A stretch of DNA of 64,000 bases from Rhyzopertha dominica (GCA_025024175.1 QCXZ01000053.1:4154001-4218000); one strand, 5' to 3'; counted from the first letter of the stretch, positions 48,101-63,100 are shown. Notes: generated by a model from the letters alone, not told the origin. Numbers and translations are program-made.

Positions 48101-51100
48101 AATAGCAATGAAATTACTGATATGTTGGTCAAAACAGTAACCTAGTTACTAGAGTACCCATTATGAACTCTAACATTCTTGATATATTTGAGTTCTTTTT
48201 TCAGGTTAGCTTTTGATAATCGAATATTAACTAATCTATTAACTAGGAAGTTCAAAACGGAAACTTTATGTTGATAAGAATGTTGCAACTCATTGATTTT
48301 AAACCTATTCGCATTTGTGTCTTTTCCGTATACGTTAAACTCTATTTCGTTGTTGCTCTTTCTTGACACCAATACGTCTAAAAAAGGAAGACTTCCTTTT
48401 TGTTCATTTTCCATTTTTTTCGAAAAAGTTATCGATGGTATCAAAAACGTCATCGACATAATACAACCATACTCGAGGAAAATAATGGTTTTATTTTTCG
48501 GTTATTGTTTAGTTTTAAGGGTTATACATGCTTTTCTTTCAGACAGAACCTTCAGACAATTTATACATTTACGCAATAGGCAAAACAACATCGTCTCTTT
48601 GCTAATTACATGTTGGCCTGTGTGCTTTCATGATCCGCTTGTATATAGGCTTCTCATTTCGCTAAAAAGTACGAGTTCAGTTCTGAATTCCGAAGCTACG
48701 TAAACAAAGTATTCCATTTTATCAGCCACAAAATGAAATGCAGCTAGGCTAATTTCCAGATTAATGCATCTGGCTGCCACTAAAAACCTATACATTTGCA
48801 CACATATAAAAATGAATAAACAAAGCAAAAAATATGTACTAGTAGTTTTAATAATCTTAAAGGTGAGGAACAGTCAAGAAGCTTAAATAAATGATTAAAT
48901 ATATGTGTCTGAATTAATTTAGTTTAAGTCATACAAAGCGACCGTAATTATTAAAGGCATTAAGACGACAAAACATGAAAGTTGTTTTATTGCAGTTTTC
49001 GAATAAACAGGATTGAGTCTCCCATTCAACCGATTGACGGTGATTGCGGCGAATCACTGACATTGTACGACGCATCTTGGCCCGACGATGCCAAAATCAT
49101 CAAAACGTTCTGTGACACCTTCTCGAAGGCGATGGAGAAACACGACTTCGTTTCCACGGGGAATTCTCTGTTTGTTCGGTTTGAAAGTAAAACGGGCAGC
49201 TACAGTGGGTAAGTATCGCAACTGCGACAATAACTATTGAAACGGTGCGTATTTTAACAAAGTAAAGAGCAATTTATGACTCTTTAATCGTTATGAGAGG
49301 TGAATTCTTGAAAGACACTCGTTAAAAACTGATAATGTGGATCTAAAAATGATAGAGTGGTAATAAAACATTGATAACAGCTAGAAAACTGTATCTATGT
49401 ACGTCTAATATTAATACATTCAGTCTTAAAATGCAAACACCTCATATGTGTTGAGTAGTAATGGCAGTTAGGGACAAGCAGCCTCTGTACCAGAAAATTT
49501 GTTCCGATGCTGCACATATCTGCGATCCTTACCTACCCGAATCCCTTCTCATTACCTCGACTACGTAGGTATCCGCAAATTTCACCCGCACATATACAGA
49601 ATGTTTCACGAATGATAATGATCCTGAGGAAATTAAAAATGGAACCCAAAATACATTTGCAGAGGTAACATTGATAATTGTTCATCGTCTTAAAAAATAT
49701 AAAACGTAGAGAGCTGTATAAATTCGTAAATTTTGACATAAACTTCAATCATTTGTTTTAAGTAAATTCGGTATTGGAAATTTTGAAATATGTTTATTCA
49801 GCAGCATTAATGTAGTAAATGCTCAAAATGTCGCCTTCCGCTGTTTTCACAAGCTTGAGTTCGTGCCCAAAACGATCTTTTACATTAACATTTCTGGAGT
49901 GATGGATCTACATGCATCACGTATTTTATTTTCTAAATGTTCTACACTTTCAATAGGTGTTTGGTATACTTGCTCTTTTAACATTCCCCACAGAAAAAAA
50001 TCCAAAGGAGTAAGGTTCGGGCTTCTCGGTGACCAAGGATTAATTGAACCTCTTCCTATCCATTGGTTGGGCAAAACCAAATCAAGATGATTTCACACTA
50101 TTCTATGATAAAAAATGCGTAGGTGCCCCATCCATTCCAACTTGTCTTACTTGTAAATTTACACTTTGGAGAAGTACCGGTAAAAGATTTCTTAAAAAAT
50201 TTAAATAAGTATTGCCCAACAATTTGATTCCCCAATATTCCGCACCAAACATTCGTCGAGTAGATAGTTTGAAAATGTCCTTCTCGAATCCAACGTGAAC
50301 ATAATAATGCATGTTATGTTTGTTAACTCCACCATTATTAGAAAATCTTGCTTCATCTGAGAAGCAAATGTTGTCATAAAATTTCACATTCAAATTTTGG
50401 TGTTCCCGAAAGAGTTACAAAAAGTCAGTCTCCTTTAAGGCCTGAACCAATTGCAAGTGATACGTATGAAATTGATTGCCTTTAGTTATTCAGTGTACTG
50501 AAGACAGACTAATACCGGTTGCTCTTCAGACTACCCTTTGACTAATATGAGGATTTTCGTCAATCATTTCCAATACCCTAATTTCATTGTCAGGGCCTGT
50601 TGCTGTTCGTTCTCTTGAAAATTGTATCGGCAGGAGCTTTTCTATTTGGAAAACCTTGTCTGTAAAACGGGCAGCAGCGGAAGCATTTTTCTTGCATTCA
50701 CCTTAAATCAATCATCATTTGAATACATTTTGACTATTAATAAATACAGGGATAGTAAACCATAGCGCATAGCCGTCGTGGATTCCCAATTTATTTTTAA
50801 AACAATACCATTATGTAAAATAACCACATTGGCTATGAGAATGTATTTTGGGTTGCATTTTTAATTTCGTCAGGGTCATTATCATTTGTGAAACGTCCTG
50901 TATATGACGGTACCAGTATGTATGTATGGTATGACTTGCAAGATTATTAATTCTGAGCAATTTTTTTAATAGTCAAAAGGTTCTAGGAAGATTGCAATAA
51001 AAGTTGTAACAACAACATTTATTAATCAGTTTTTGTGTCAGTACATCCCCGGATCGAAACTGGCTATCTTCTATTAGATTATTCGCATCTAGAGATGTCA

Positions 51101-54100
51101 TTTTTATTGTTGTCGCATTATTAAGTGTGAACTGGCGCTTTCCCTGTTTTGTGCTGCGGAAACTGTTGTCTAAAATTGAAAAGCGACGTAACAATTCCAG
51201 ATAAATTATTCTCCCACAGAAACCGATCAGATGTCCACGTAGTTTTAAATATGTGACATTCGAATCAGTCGCTAAAGCTCTACCGTTGTGACGTAGACGG
51301 TTATTCAATTTCCGCTAGTCTGATAGACGTTTGCACAGATTGCATCGTCCGCTCTAGCAGTATGACAGAATTCCTGACTGAAATTGATTTCAGCGTCCGT
51401 TTATAAAGTTCTCCTTTGTTATAAATTTCATACAGCTTCATTCCTATTCCCAGCTCTAAGTAGAATATCCAATTTCCTATTCACAATACGAGGTAGGTTA
51501 CAAAATTACTCGATCTGACTTTAAAATGACGAATTACGGCTTCTCCCGATTCAACAGGATTTTTGGTCTGCTGAGAAAGCATGAACTCCCTAGTTATTCC
51601 TTTATTCATCTGTTTTTTTAGCAAAGCCATAGTGACTAGTGCCTTCAACATGAACACTGGATTTCTTAATAAAGCTGAAGACGTCATAGAAACAACGTGC
51701 CAACCTCATAAAAAAGAACCTAACGACGAAAAAGGAACTACTACTATTAGTTATACTCGAACTACTTGATAAAAGATAACTACAAAATAGCCTTCCAAAT
51801 GCCACCTAACTCATAATTTCCGCAATCCCTATTAAAAATATTAGTATTCCTACAAATTTCTATTGCTTCTTTTATCAGACGTTTGCGATAATATTTTCTT
51901 TTATCAAAGTCAATCATGTGTTTGGTCAAATATGAGTGTTCAGCTAAGGAAGATTTATTTATCTGTTGCAGCCTAGTAGCACATATGTGTTTTTTCAAAC
52001 GCGTACCTACTTTTCTTTTAGTTTGACCTATGTAACACTTGCCGCAAGAACAAGTAATTAACACCTTCAGTCTCTAGATGTACCTTATCTTTAGTAGAAT
52101 TTAAAATTTTATCTAAATTATTATAAGTACTATCAACAATTAAAATATCGTCTTTTCTAAGCATTCTCTTTAATTTTTCCGAAAGGCCTTGTACATAACG
52201 CAAACTCAACTTCAATTTACTTTGTACTGGCTGAGAATTTACTTGATTTGGATGAGCAATTTTACTAAAAACTGACCCAATATTCTTATTGCTATAACCA
52301 TTTCTCACTAGCGCTGATTTAAGATTATATATTTCTTGGTTTTAATATTACTTTTATATCATAAACAAGAAATTAAAAAAGCAAGAATGCCTGACTTAAT
52401 GCTCGACTGGATGTTTAACATTTTCACTAAACTATTACGACACTTTATAAGATCAAAAAGCCATAGAAAATAATCTACATAGTTAGTAGTCATATCAAAA
52501 AAACTTATAATTCACTTTGTAGGTTTATTTGAAGATATACAACAGTGGATTTAGAAGATTATAGATTATGTTAAACTCGTCGAATAAAGAAAATTAGTTT
52601 GCAGTAACAAATTCTTGATAACTAACCGTAGTATACCCGCTGCTATATTAATATTAACCCTCCCATCTCTATTATCGTGCAAAGCCTTCACACCCTATCA
52701 TCCCCTCCGATATATCCGCCTAACCACCGTCCCCCACATCAAAGAACGCGTATCATCCCTAACTAATCCACTCCAACCCCTTGACAGGTCGTCGTTGTAT
52801 TACTGGGCGCACTACGACTTCTTCAACAACACGAAACTGGGAGAGCCAGTGCCGGGCAAACAATGCGACGAGGTCTTCGCCTCCTGGAGACAAACGAGGG
52901 GGTGGCTGAGGTCGCCACTCAATACCCTCGTCTACAAACAGGTGCCGTCTAGCGAGGACGTCCAGTGTCTGTACAGGTTCGTCACCGACAAGAGATTGTT
53001 CGCGAGGGTCATACTGACAATCACGGCCATTGCTTTTAAGGTAGGTATGACGTAAATGTGATAATCAACATCCTCACGGGTAGCATAGTAATGCAACTCT
53101 CTTACCGTTATTACAACCCTGCAATAAAATTTATATTTCATCTCGAACAGCAGGCGGCCCCTCACAAGTTACCGCATATAACCGGATTACCATAAATTTA
53201 GGTCCGATTTTCGGAAGATGGTTAAGCAGGGTCGGATTATTTAAAGTTCACTACCGGTCAAACCAAAACTAGCATTCAGTCTTAGTATTTCTGTGCGCGA
53301 GACAAGAGAAGCGAAAAATGTTCCGACCTTGGATAAAAACTGCTCCAAGTATCGCTAAGAATGAAGTTGCTGATGCAGAAGTGGAAGTGCAAATTGAAGA
53401 AAACAAGAGGAATCGTCGTTACCTTACCCAAGATGCCAAAGAAATCATAAGAAATGTATACAATTTTTTATAAAAAAGGAGTGCAGTGCTCCGTTAAAAG
53501 TGACAAGTGAAATGGTTGGTGTCCCCTACACGACTGTGAGAGATTATTTGAAAATAAAGGCAATTCAAGAAAATCAGGCAATTCGGAGAAATTTCTAAAT
53601 ATATCAAAAGAGCTTGGGATAGAAATTAAAAAAGTGATTATCAAATGTATGAGGAAAATAAAGTTCCAACTACGGCAAGTCTGAAATGAAAACTTTTGGA
53701 ATTAGGATATGACATAAGTTATTGCGAAGAGTGGTTCAGAAAATACTTGAGGAGCATCGGTTTTAATTATAGTACATTAAACCAACGATTGTCCATAATG
53801 AAATGAACCTGACTAATAAGAATGAGATGGGATTATATAAACGAAATCAGAAGATACGGTCAAGAAAATCGTAATATCGTATATTTGGATGAAACGTGGT
53901 ATGACACCCACGACTTGATAAAAAAAAGTTCTGACAGATGGGACAAATAACTGCGTTCTGCAAGCACCACCTTCGAGAGGAAAAAGATTTATAATTCTTC
54001 ATGCGGGAGGAAGTGATGGAAGGGTGGAAAATGGCTTATTACTGTCAGCGAAACAGATCCAAAATTGTTCTGCTGACTACCATTGCGACATGGACTGCAC

Positions 54101-57100
54101 TTTTTGAAACTTGGTTTCAGTAGCAGTTACTGCCAGGGCTACCACCAGGATCTGCTATAGTCATGGATAACGCGAGTTATCATTCAAAATTAATGAACAA
54201 GGCGCCAATATCAGCTACACAAAAATAGAAATAATTGATTACATGAAAAAGAATAAAACTACAATTCCGGATGAAAAAGTTACCAAAAAAAAAATCTGTT
54301 GAAAATAATAAAAAATCTCAACATACCTAAACAATATCGAGTTGATGAACCAGTGAAGGGACATGGACATATAGTTATGCGTTTGCCACCGTATTATTCC
54401 GTCCTAAACCCAATTGAATTAGTGTGGAGTAGGCTTAAAAAAAGAATACGAAGAAACAATACATGTCCACGTTTAAGTTCGGGAGTTGTAGATTTAGTGC
54501 GTAGAGAGGTAAGTAGTATAACGAAAGAACTGTGGAAAAGCTGTATTAAGCATGTTATTGAAATTAAAAATAGCTATGTATCCCCAAATTTTCAAAATTT
54601 TATAATACATGTTAATGATGATGCTAGCAGTGATTCAGATTTTGACAGAAGTGATGATGATAATAATTAATATATTTAAGTTATGTCGGTGTAAACTTGT
54701 TAGACTTTTTTGTAAAAATATAATAGATGTATGGAATTATTTTTTTGTATTTAGAAAATATATATTCTTATTATTTTCTTTTAAAATACTTGTCTTTTAT
54801 TTACATATTTAGTTATATTAATCGTTAACCGCATGTTTCCAATAGCTAAAAGATTGTAAAAATATTAAAATGTATTGTTTGTAATTTTCGGCTAGCACAA
54901 CATTCAACATATTCACAGGATATAAATATTACAGGAATGTTAAAAATCAAAATAAAAATACTTAGGAATGCGAGATTTTTCTTTGCATATTAAAAAATGC
55001 TCAGATGTGCATGTTGTCTAGTTAGATTACAAATTTCATTATAACTAGATATACTTTGCTTGTGCAAAATAATGTTGCTACTAATCTAAAACTACGTACA
55101 ATTCATTTTGAGACGTAAATAAAAACGATCTATGTAAAACCTCTTATTAACCTAATGATTAAAAACTACTTAGAATAATATACACTACACAAACAAAAAA
55201 CGAGTTTTAAAACGGCTTGAAGCCGGCACTGGAAATTCGCAAAATCAAAAAGAGAGGATTTGATTTATGAGGGGTCGCGTGCCGTTCCAACTGCGCCTGT
55301 AAATGAAAGGTAAATAGTATTGCAGGGTTGTAAAAACGGTAAGAGTGTTTGCATTACTATAATCCCTGACACCTTTTGTGCTGCAGAATATATATATAGT
55401 TACAAAACTATTACGAACGCTTTCGGTTCTTCTTTAGAGTAGAATGTACACTATGACTAATCACAATTTCCCTTCTTTGCAGGACCACCCTTACAACCCA
55501 GCACCCTGCACCAACTGTTTGGAGGACCGCGTAGACAAACTGATGATATGGGAACCCTTGCCACCTGGTGCCAACACTACCAATCCTCCAATAACTCTTG
55601 CAAAAGCTGCGCAAAACGGCGAGGTAACGTGTTTATGCAGCCGCTTCAAGAAGCCGATCCAGATCATCTCCAGGGGGGAGCAGCTCAATCTTCAGCTGAT
55701 AGTGGACAGTGCGCATTCGGCTCTCAGCTATTTCAAGCACAACTCTCCATTGTTTGAAGCAACATACGAATTTGTACACGGTCCATTGTGCGGACCACCG
55801 ATCATACAGCCTACTACCGACGGAGAAATACATTATCCCTATTACGAAGCAATCGGTAATTATGGTTTATAATTATTAGAGCATTAATACTAATTTATAA
55901 AGTGCTAAAATCTTGAATAGTAATGCGTCCTCACTCATAAAACTTCTTTCTGGACCTAAAAGTTTAGAACTCAAGTCTTTAATAAAATAAGGGTGGGGTT
56001 TGATACTAATTAAGTGTGCACGGAAAACTTTTAGTACAACAATATTATAATATTTCAGCAACTAAGCTGCTATTTCCATAAGTTAAATAAGCGACTTCTT
56101 CAAATGTCTGGCTGGGTCTAACCGTTCCATGTATGGGGACTTGACTGTACTTAAATCATGTTATTTTTTTGTCATGGCTTCTTCCACTGAAAATCTGTTA
56201 AGGAGAATATCATCTGGTTAAATACAGCAAGACAGTTCAGGAAGTCCCTTTTTATCTTTCTGAAGATGACAGCTTAGCTGACCAAGTACATATTTAGGTC
56301 TTCTAAAATTACTGGGATGGGGATTTTTCATTTATAGTTTATTTAGTTTTTATTCAATTAATGATCAAATTACTCCCAACCTATTTCCAAGCTTTAAGTT
56401 ATTCGTAAAAAAGTTTTCTGAAAAATCGTCGGAGTAGGAAATCAAAATTAGCATTTATGCAGATGTCTCCTTCTTAAAGAGACAAAGTTGATTTTTCTAT
56501 AATCAATCGNGGGTAGCTTTGAGCAAAACAAGGTCATCATTATGATATTTATTATTGTTGGTACTTGTTTGTTTAACTGTGTTTTTGTGTTAGTTTCCAA
56601 GTTAANATAATGAAACAATTAGAATATGAAAGCTCTGCAAAAATAGTTGTTCAGCATTATGAACGGTACGGTAAACCAGAGTCTATTCAACANTTTAANC
56701 GNGAGGGAGATAGAAGAACCACCATCTATAGAATAATAAAAAGGTACGACGTCCAAGGTGCACAAGAAACCCGAGGATTATAAAACTGGTAAGAACAGTA
56801 TTTACGGAAACACTATCGACTTCTGTGAGAAATGCAGCTACAAACTTGGATCTGGACAAATCTACAGTGCCTCAGATTAAATTAAAGGATCTGGAAATGA
56901 AGGCAGTTTCAAAATTATCAGCGCCAAAATACTTCAAAGACCAAGAAGAGAAGAGAGAAGAAGACAAAGAACAGCAACAGGTCCTGACATTGAAATTAGA
57001 ATATTGGAAATGATTGACGAAAATCCTCATATTAGTTAAAGGGTAGTCTCAAGAGGAACCGGTATTAGTCTGTTTTCAGTACACCGAATAATTAAAGGCA

Positions 57101-60100
57101 ATCAATTTCATCCGTATCACTTGCAATTGGTTCAGGTCTTAAAGGAGACAGATTCTCCTAAAAGAATGGCTTTTTCTAACTTTTTTCGGGAACACCAAAA
57201 TTTGAATGGGAGATTTATGACAACATTTGCTTCTCAGATGAAGCAAGATTTTCTAATAATGGTGGGGCTAACAAACATAACATGCATTATTATACGCAAG
57301 AAAATCCACGTTGGATTCGAGGACATTTTCAAACTATCTACTCGACGAATGTCTGGTGCGGAATATTGGGGAATCAAATTGTTGGGCCTTATTCTTTTCG
57401 CGATAGTTTAAACGGCAATATTTATCTAAATTTTTTAAGAAACATTTTACCGGTACTTCTCCAAGTCTAAATTTGCAAGTAAGATAAGATCTATGGTTCC
57501 AACAAGATGGGGCACCTGCGCATTATCATATAATAGTGCGAAGTCATCTTGATTTGGTTTTGCCTAACCGATGGATAGGAAGAGCTTCAATTAATCCTTG
57601 GCCACAGAGAAGCCCGGACATTACCCCTTTGGATTTTTTTTGTGGGGTATGGTAAAAGAGCAAGTATACCAAACACCAATTAAAAGTGTAAAAAATTTAG
57701 AAAAAAAAATACGTGCTGCATGTAGATTCATCACTCCAGAAATGTTAATGCATGTTAAAAGGTCGTTTTGGGCACGAATTCAAGCTTGTGAAAACAGCGG
57801 AGGGCGAGATTTTGTGCATTTATTACATTAATGTTCCTCAAGCGTAAGGTATCGAGATATTTTGGTCCCTCTGTGAAAAAGAATCTGGTTAAGCCGAAAA
57901 GTTTGCGTGCTTTTAAAAACAGGTGGACTCGAATTAACAGAAAAGTCGATGAAGAGTCGGGAAAGGCTATAATGCGCAGAGCAGCAATAAATTTGAGAAG
58001 AATAGCTCAAGTGTTTAAGTAGAAATTAAAATTTAACTGTTTTTAACTAAAAAAAAAAGTAATTTGGTCTCTTTGCTTATGAGAGAGCCCCTTATCATTC
58101 CAAAACACGTTCTTTCCAGGATACGTGGAACCACCGAGATCAATCCGCTGCATTTGGGAAATCAAGGTGAACCGCGAACGCGACCTGTGGCTCCACTTCG
58201 ACCGCATCAAGTTCGCCTCCAAGCTGTGCGACGACGGCGTCGTCGACATCTTCATCAAGGGCCGCTCGACTCCGTACCGCTCCTTCTGCGGCCACAACGT
58301 GTCAGCCGTCAAGGACATCGACATCCTGTCGGCCGCCGAACTGAGTCCCGACGGAAGCGAGCCGGGAATCACCTTGCAGTTCATCGGGAGGACCTCACCG
58401 ACGAGGGCCGCGTTCAAGATCGCGTGGACGGAGCTCTTCCACCTGCCCAGGAACCAAGACGGCAGCCTGATGACGTCCAGACTGACGGAGGGCGGCGTGG
58501 GCCAGGAGGGGATCGAGGGGTGCGAGTTCGCGTGTCCGGGAGAAGCGGGATTGTGCATACCCGCCAGGCTGGTGTGCAACGGGGTGGTGAATTGCCCTAA
58601 TGTGACGAATGTCAAAGGTATGTTTGCTGTTTGTTAAAGGTACTTTTCGCTAAAAATGCTGCTGAAGCGCCTCGATCTATTTGGCGCAATTATTGTCATG
58701 GATTGGCGGTTAATTAAGTCCTAATTTTGTCAATAGCTCTTAGGGACGGACCATACACCGAGTCACAGTAGTCGAATTGTGAAACAATTAGACTATTCGT
58801 TAAGATTTTTTCATGTTTCCTTGCAAAAGTGAACGGTTTTGATAAATACGCTTTAAGGTGTAATAAGCTTTCTGTAAAGTCTTAGAAACGTGAGTGCCAA
58901 AACGAAGATCAGAATCAATATACACATCCAAAATTTTTGCAACATCAGTGATTGGAATTGAATTTCGATTAATTTGTATATCAATTGTGTCTTTTGACGC
59001 AAGTCTGTCACACTTACGGCCAAAAATTATAACATTTGACTTCAACGGGTTCAAAAGTAAGCCATGAGCACGTGATATATCATACAGCCTAGACAGATCT
59101 TTGTTGATATCACATACAGCCTCTATATTTTTCAAGTCAAAAGATGTATAAATTTGAGTATCATCTGCGTAGCAATGCAAGTTACATGACTTTATAACAG
59201 ACTCAAAATACGAAGTATATATTACAAATAATATAGGACCTAAAATAGAACCTTGCGGTACACCTCTGCTAACGTATCTCACATCGGACACATTTCCATT
59301 CAGTGTCACCAACTGATTAGGATTGCTTAAATAACTTGCCAACAATTGAATTGCCATTTTACTGAGACCAATGTAATGCAGAATACATAACAGAGTTTTG
59401 TGCGAAATAATATCAAAGGCCTTTGAGTAATCGAGTAATATTAAAACAGTAAGTTTTCCTTTATCAGTTTCAGTCACTATGTCATCTATAATTTTAATAC
59501 GAGCAGTATTATAGCCACACCCCGCTCTAAAACCTGACTGATTATTCGGCAGAATATTTCGTTTAATCATATGAGCCTGCAGTTGCATAGCTATAACACG
59601 CTCCAACAACTTTGGTAAAGTTGGTAACAAGCTAATCTTTCAGTGACAGTGGTTTCTTTATTTTTGGCAACGGTACTACCAACGCCCGTTTCCAGCAGTC
59701 TGGAAACACAGAGTGATTTATACAAAAATTGATAATATGCACCACAATAGGCAACAGATATGGAACACACAGTTTAATCATATTTGTATTGATTTGGTCA
59801 TTGCACAGAGCTTTAGTTTTTATTGAAGATATGATGCGCAGTATATCAATCTCATCCACAGCCTTGAAATTCAGAATTTCAGAAACAGAGCTCTTTATTG
59901 AGTTTGAATAAAAGTGTGTATAAGAAGTACCTCGTAAAGATATATTAGGAACACTATCAATGAAATAGTTGTTGATTTCATTAACATTACTGGGTATGGA
60001 AAAACTTTGTTTAGATTAACTTGTAAATCTGTTACCTGTTTCCAAAAATCATTAAGGCTTTACCTCTGAAAAGAATGCTTCAAATAGGCCTTTTTTTTTC

Positions 60101-63100
60101 TCTCACTACTGCAGCATTTGCAGAATTCCTAATGTACTTATAGCTATTACAATTTGTGACATTTGGTACCAGCTTGTATCCTCTGAGAGCATTTTCTCTG
60201 CTCCGCATCATGCTTTTAAGGTTGTCAGTAAGCCAGGGTGCTGGGAGCCTAGTAAATCTGGAACACATAACTGGAGCATGAATGTCGAAAACCGTTAATA
60301 GGCTGGCATATAAATAAATAAATAAATGCAAGCATTTGTGTAAGTATGACTGAATAAGTAAAAAATATTGCACTTGGTACGCTTATATGCTTTAAAACTT
60401 TAAAATGTAAGTAAACACATATGCTTTCAATTCCGTTTATAGCAGGAGTTAAATAGTTCCAAAAAAATATACAGGTGTGAAGAAACACCGCGATCAAAAA
60501 TTAGAAAGTATGGGCTACCGCACTGAAATTGGAATGTTTACCATTCATGGTTATAAAAATGGATTCTACTCATTAAGGCTAGGTTAAAGGGACAGCCGTA
60601 CTCAATTTTAGGATGTTGACCATAAAGCTGTCAGCCCGGTCGGCCTGGGGCGTTTATTGCGCTGCTGGTTATGCTGATGCCACAACAAAGAGTATTTTTG
60701 ATTTACAACATTTTGTGGGTCTATCTGATGCCTGTCGTTTCAAAGATATTTACTCACCACTGAGAATCGGATGTTCGCTTTTCACAGACATATCAGTGAT
60801 ATTACTAATAAAGTTTTAAACAAACGGTTTTTTTATTTCGATATTGCTTTCAAATTTATTATTAAAAATGTCAACACCTCATGAAATAAAATACTTTAAA
60901 AATATTTTTTTAATAATAGAAAATATAATAAACGTTCAAGAAAAAAATACATATATTTACCAAACATCATAAGCATATAGTTAATGTTCACAATCTGTAC
61001 ATAAAATTATCTTTACAGCAAAATTATAAATGTGTGTATTAAAAAAATATGAACAAACATGGTGTAGATGGTCTACTTTTTACACAAAAAAGTCGTCTAT
61101 CTATCCTCCCGAATCGGCATGTTTCTCGTGTGACGTGGATCAACTAGTTCTGGCAGAAGAGAACGGAAATAAAATCTTTGAAGTTTTGGAAGCATTTTTT
61201 CACTCCAAAAATGATCTTTTTTAACTATATATAACTATAAACTACTAAACGGATTTTTAGAAAAATATTTACTTGACGGTGTTTGATAAGAGAACCAATA
61301 TTTCTTTTTTTTTGAAGACAAAGTTCTTCCATCACCTTTTCGTCTTGCCATCTTTACTAATGTTCTTTCAGATAACGTAACACTAAAGTCACACAAAATC
61401 TCAAACAGCATAAATGGTAGGTTTGAAAAATTCTGAGGCTTTATATTAGTGAACCCCCTCTTTCCTTGTATGGGGGCGGTTGCCATGAGTCAGTGGAAAA
61501 AGTTTTCAGGTTTAGAGGTACAAACAGTTTCATGCAGATTGCCTTCAATAATACATATTCTGGTCCCAAAAACCGATTATACTTACCTTTCGCAAAACTG
61601 ATGTTTAGTTGAAATTCCGGATTAGAAATTCCAGCAACTCAGACTTTCAGTTGTATTGAAGCGATCATCAACCCTTTACCTGCCAATATACAGTTTCGTC
61701 TATTTTGGTCCTAGGTGCTTTCGCAAAATTGATTAAAATTGTTTACGTTACCAGTTACCAGGAAACTGGTGTCCAATTTATCCGACAGTCAGGCGCCTGA
61801 CAAAACTGTATATTTGCTACCTCGACATGGAAATATATTCTTTAATTTATGAATAAAAGTGTTCCGGACGAATCCGCAAAAGCGGATAGCACATAAGATA
61901 TAAAAAGAACACTTTGGCAAATTGATTTTTAATAGTTATCATCAAATTATGTTAACTTATTCATATGTAGTTCATATATGCATAGCGCAATTAGTGTCGT
62001 ATTGATTTTAATTGACTTTGTAAATAAGAACTTCTGGGACTACACGCCCTGTATGCTTTCTATGTGTCCCAACGACATAAAGTTGCAGAGCAGAACTTAA
62101 CTCCTTATCTAAATAACTTTCGGCATGGACAAATAATAGTGCATAAATATAAAAGCAGTAGTTCGAAGAATCGTTTCGTCATCCCCAGTACCTGCGTCTT
62201 TCTACCATCCATACCTGAGGTTACCCTCCCGCCATAAACTGCAATGGCTGTTTACTCAAGTGCCGTCAATTGGTATGTTGTAAATCAACACTGGGTTAGG
62301 CCGAAAAGTTTAGCAAAAGTATTGAACAGATATTTTCATTATTATTAACGCTATCAAAAAACTAAAAACGACATCATGCTCAGAAGACAAAAATCTATCA
62401 TTCGGCCGAAAACAATTTTCAAATAAGTCATTTTTACGTTTTTGAGCATTTCGCGTTCTTAAACAAATGGTAATTATTTTTGTCGTAAGTTTTTAAAATT
62501 TTTGATTCGGCCATTTTGTAGATAATAATTGTCAGATTACACTGGTTTTTGAATAAAATTAATATCTCTTTAAATAACTTAATTATTTATTCAGTACTTT
62601 ACATTAGAAACCCCATAAGAGAAATTCCTTTAACCTAGCCTTAAATTAGGAAATAAAGCGATTTAGTCATACATTAAAAGCTATTAGATGAGAAATATTT
62701 GTAGTTCAAATAATGCTCATTGTTTTATGTATACGGAAAAAATTCTAAAAAGCCTGAACACAATTTTTGGATACGGTCCACTCTGCCGCAAAACAGTGGA
62801 ACGTGCCGAACCCGTCTGTTATTTACGACAGCTTCAGGTGTAATACTTGTAAACCATTGTGGGCGGTAATCGGCTGTTCGTATGAGTCGCATAGATTGTT
62901 GCTTGCAAGTATAATAACATCGTCGTTATCGTGCAACATATGGCTCATCAAATAAATTATCTGGTTTGCCAGATGTATTGTAGGTACTTAGTTTCATGTC
63001 GAATTATTTAAATGTTGTTTTCCAGGAGCAGCAGTTAGTGATGAATCGGAAGAACTCTGTAAAAGTGACCCCTCCCCGGACATCAACTGGTTGTACGTAA

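Larger units (their letters stand above)
49209..52787. other. Intron 5 of the CUB gene, with two mobile elements
   Basis: 3.6 kb holding a DD41D mariner-like element (49597-50900) and a Penelope-like fragment (51481-52340), both with coding remnants antisense to the gene. Confidence 0.75.
55856..58119. other. Intron 7 of the CUB gene
   Basis: 2.3 kb with a DD41D transposase relic (56610-57831) and a basic small frame (57834-58022) near its 3' end. Confidence 0.7.
58618..63025. other. Intron 8 of the CUB gene, 4.4 kb
   Basis: Splits the LDLa module. Contains a LINE relic (58640-60373, minus) and the TTAA-flanked element (60577-62640); about 62645-63025 is otherwise unassigned. Confidence 0.75.

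Noticed and set aside
51581..51805. ORFs on both strands near 51.7 kb
   Set aside because: They fall in the 3' UTR of the Penelope-like fragment, matched by 33.0-33.1 kb.
58043..58615. Long minus-strand and alternate-frame ORFs over the 58-kb exon
   Set aside because: They are shadows of the GC-rich CUB/LDLa exon, which has splice sites and domain matches.
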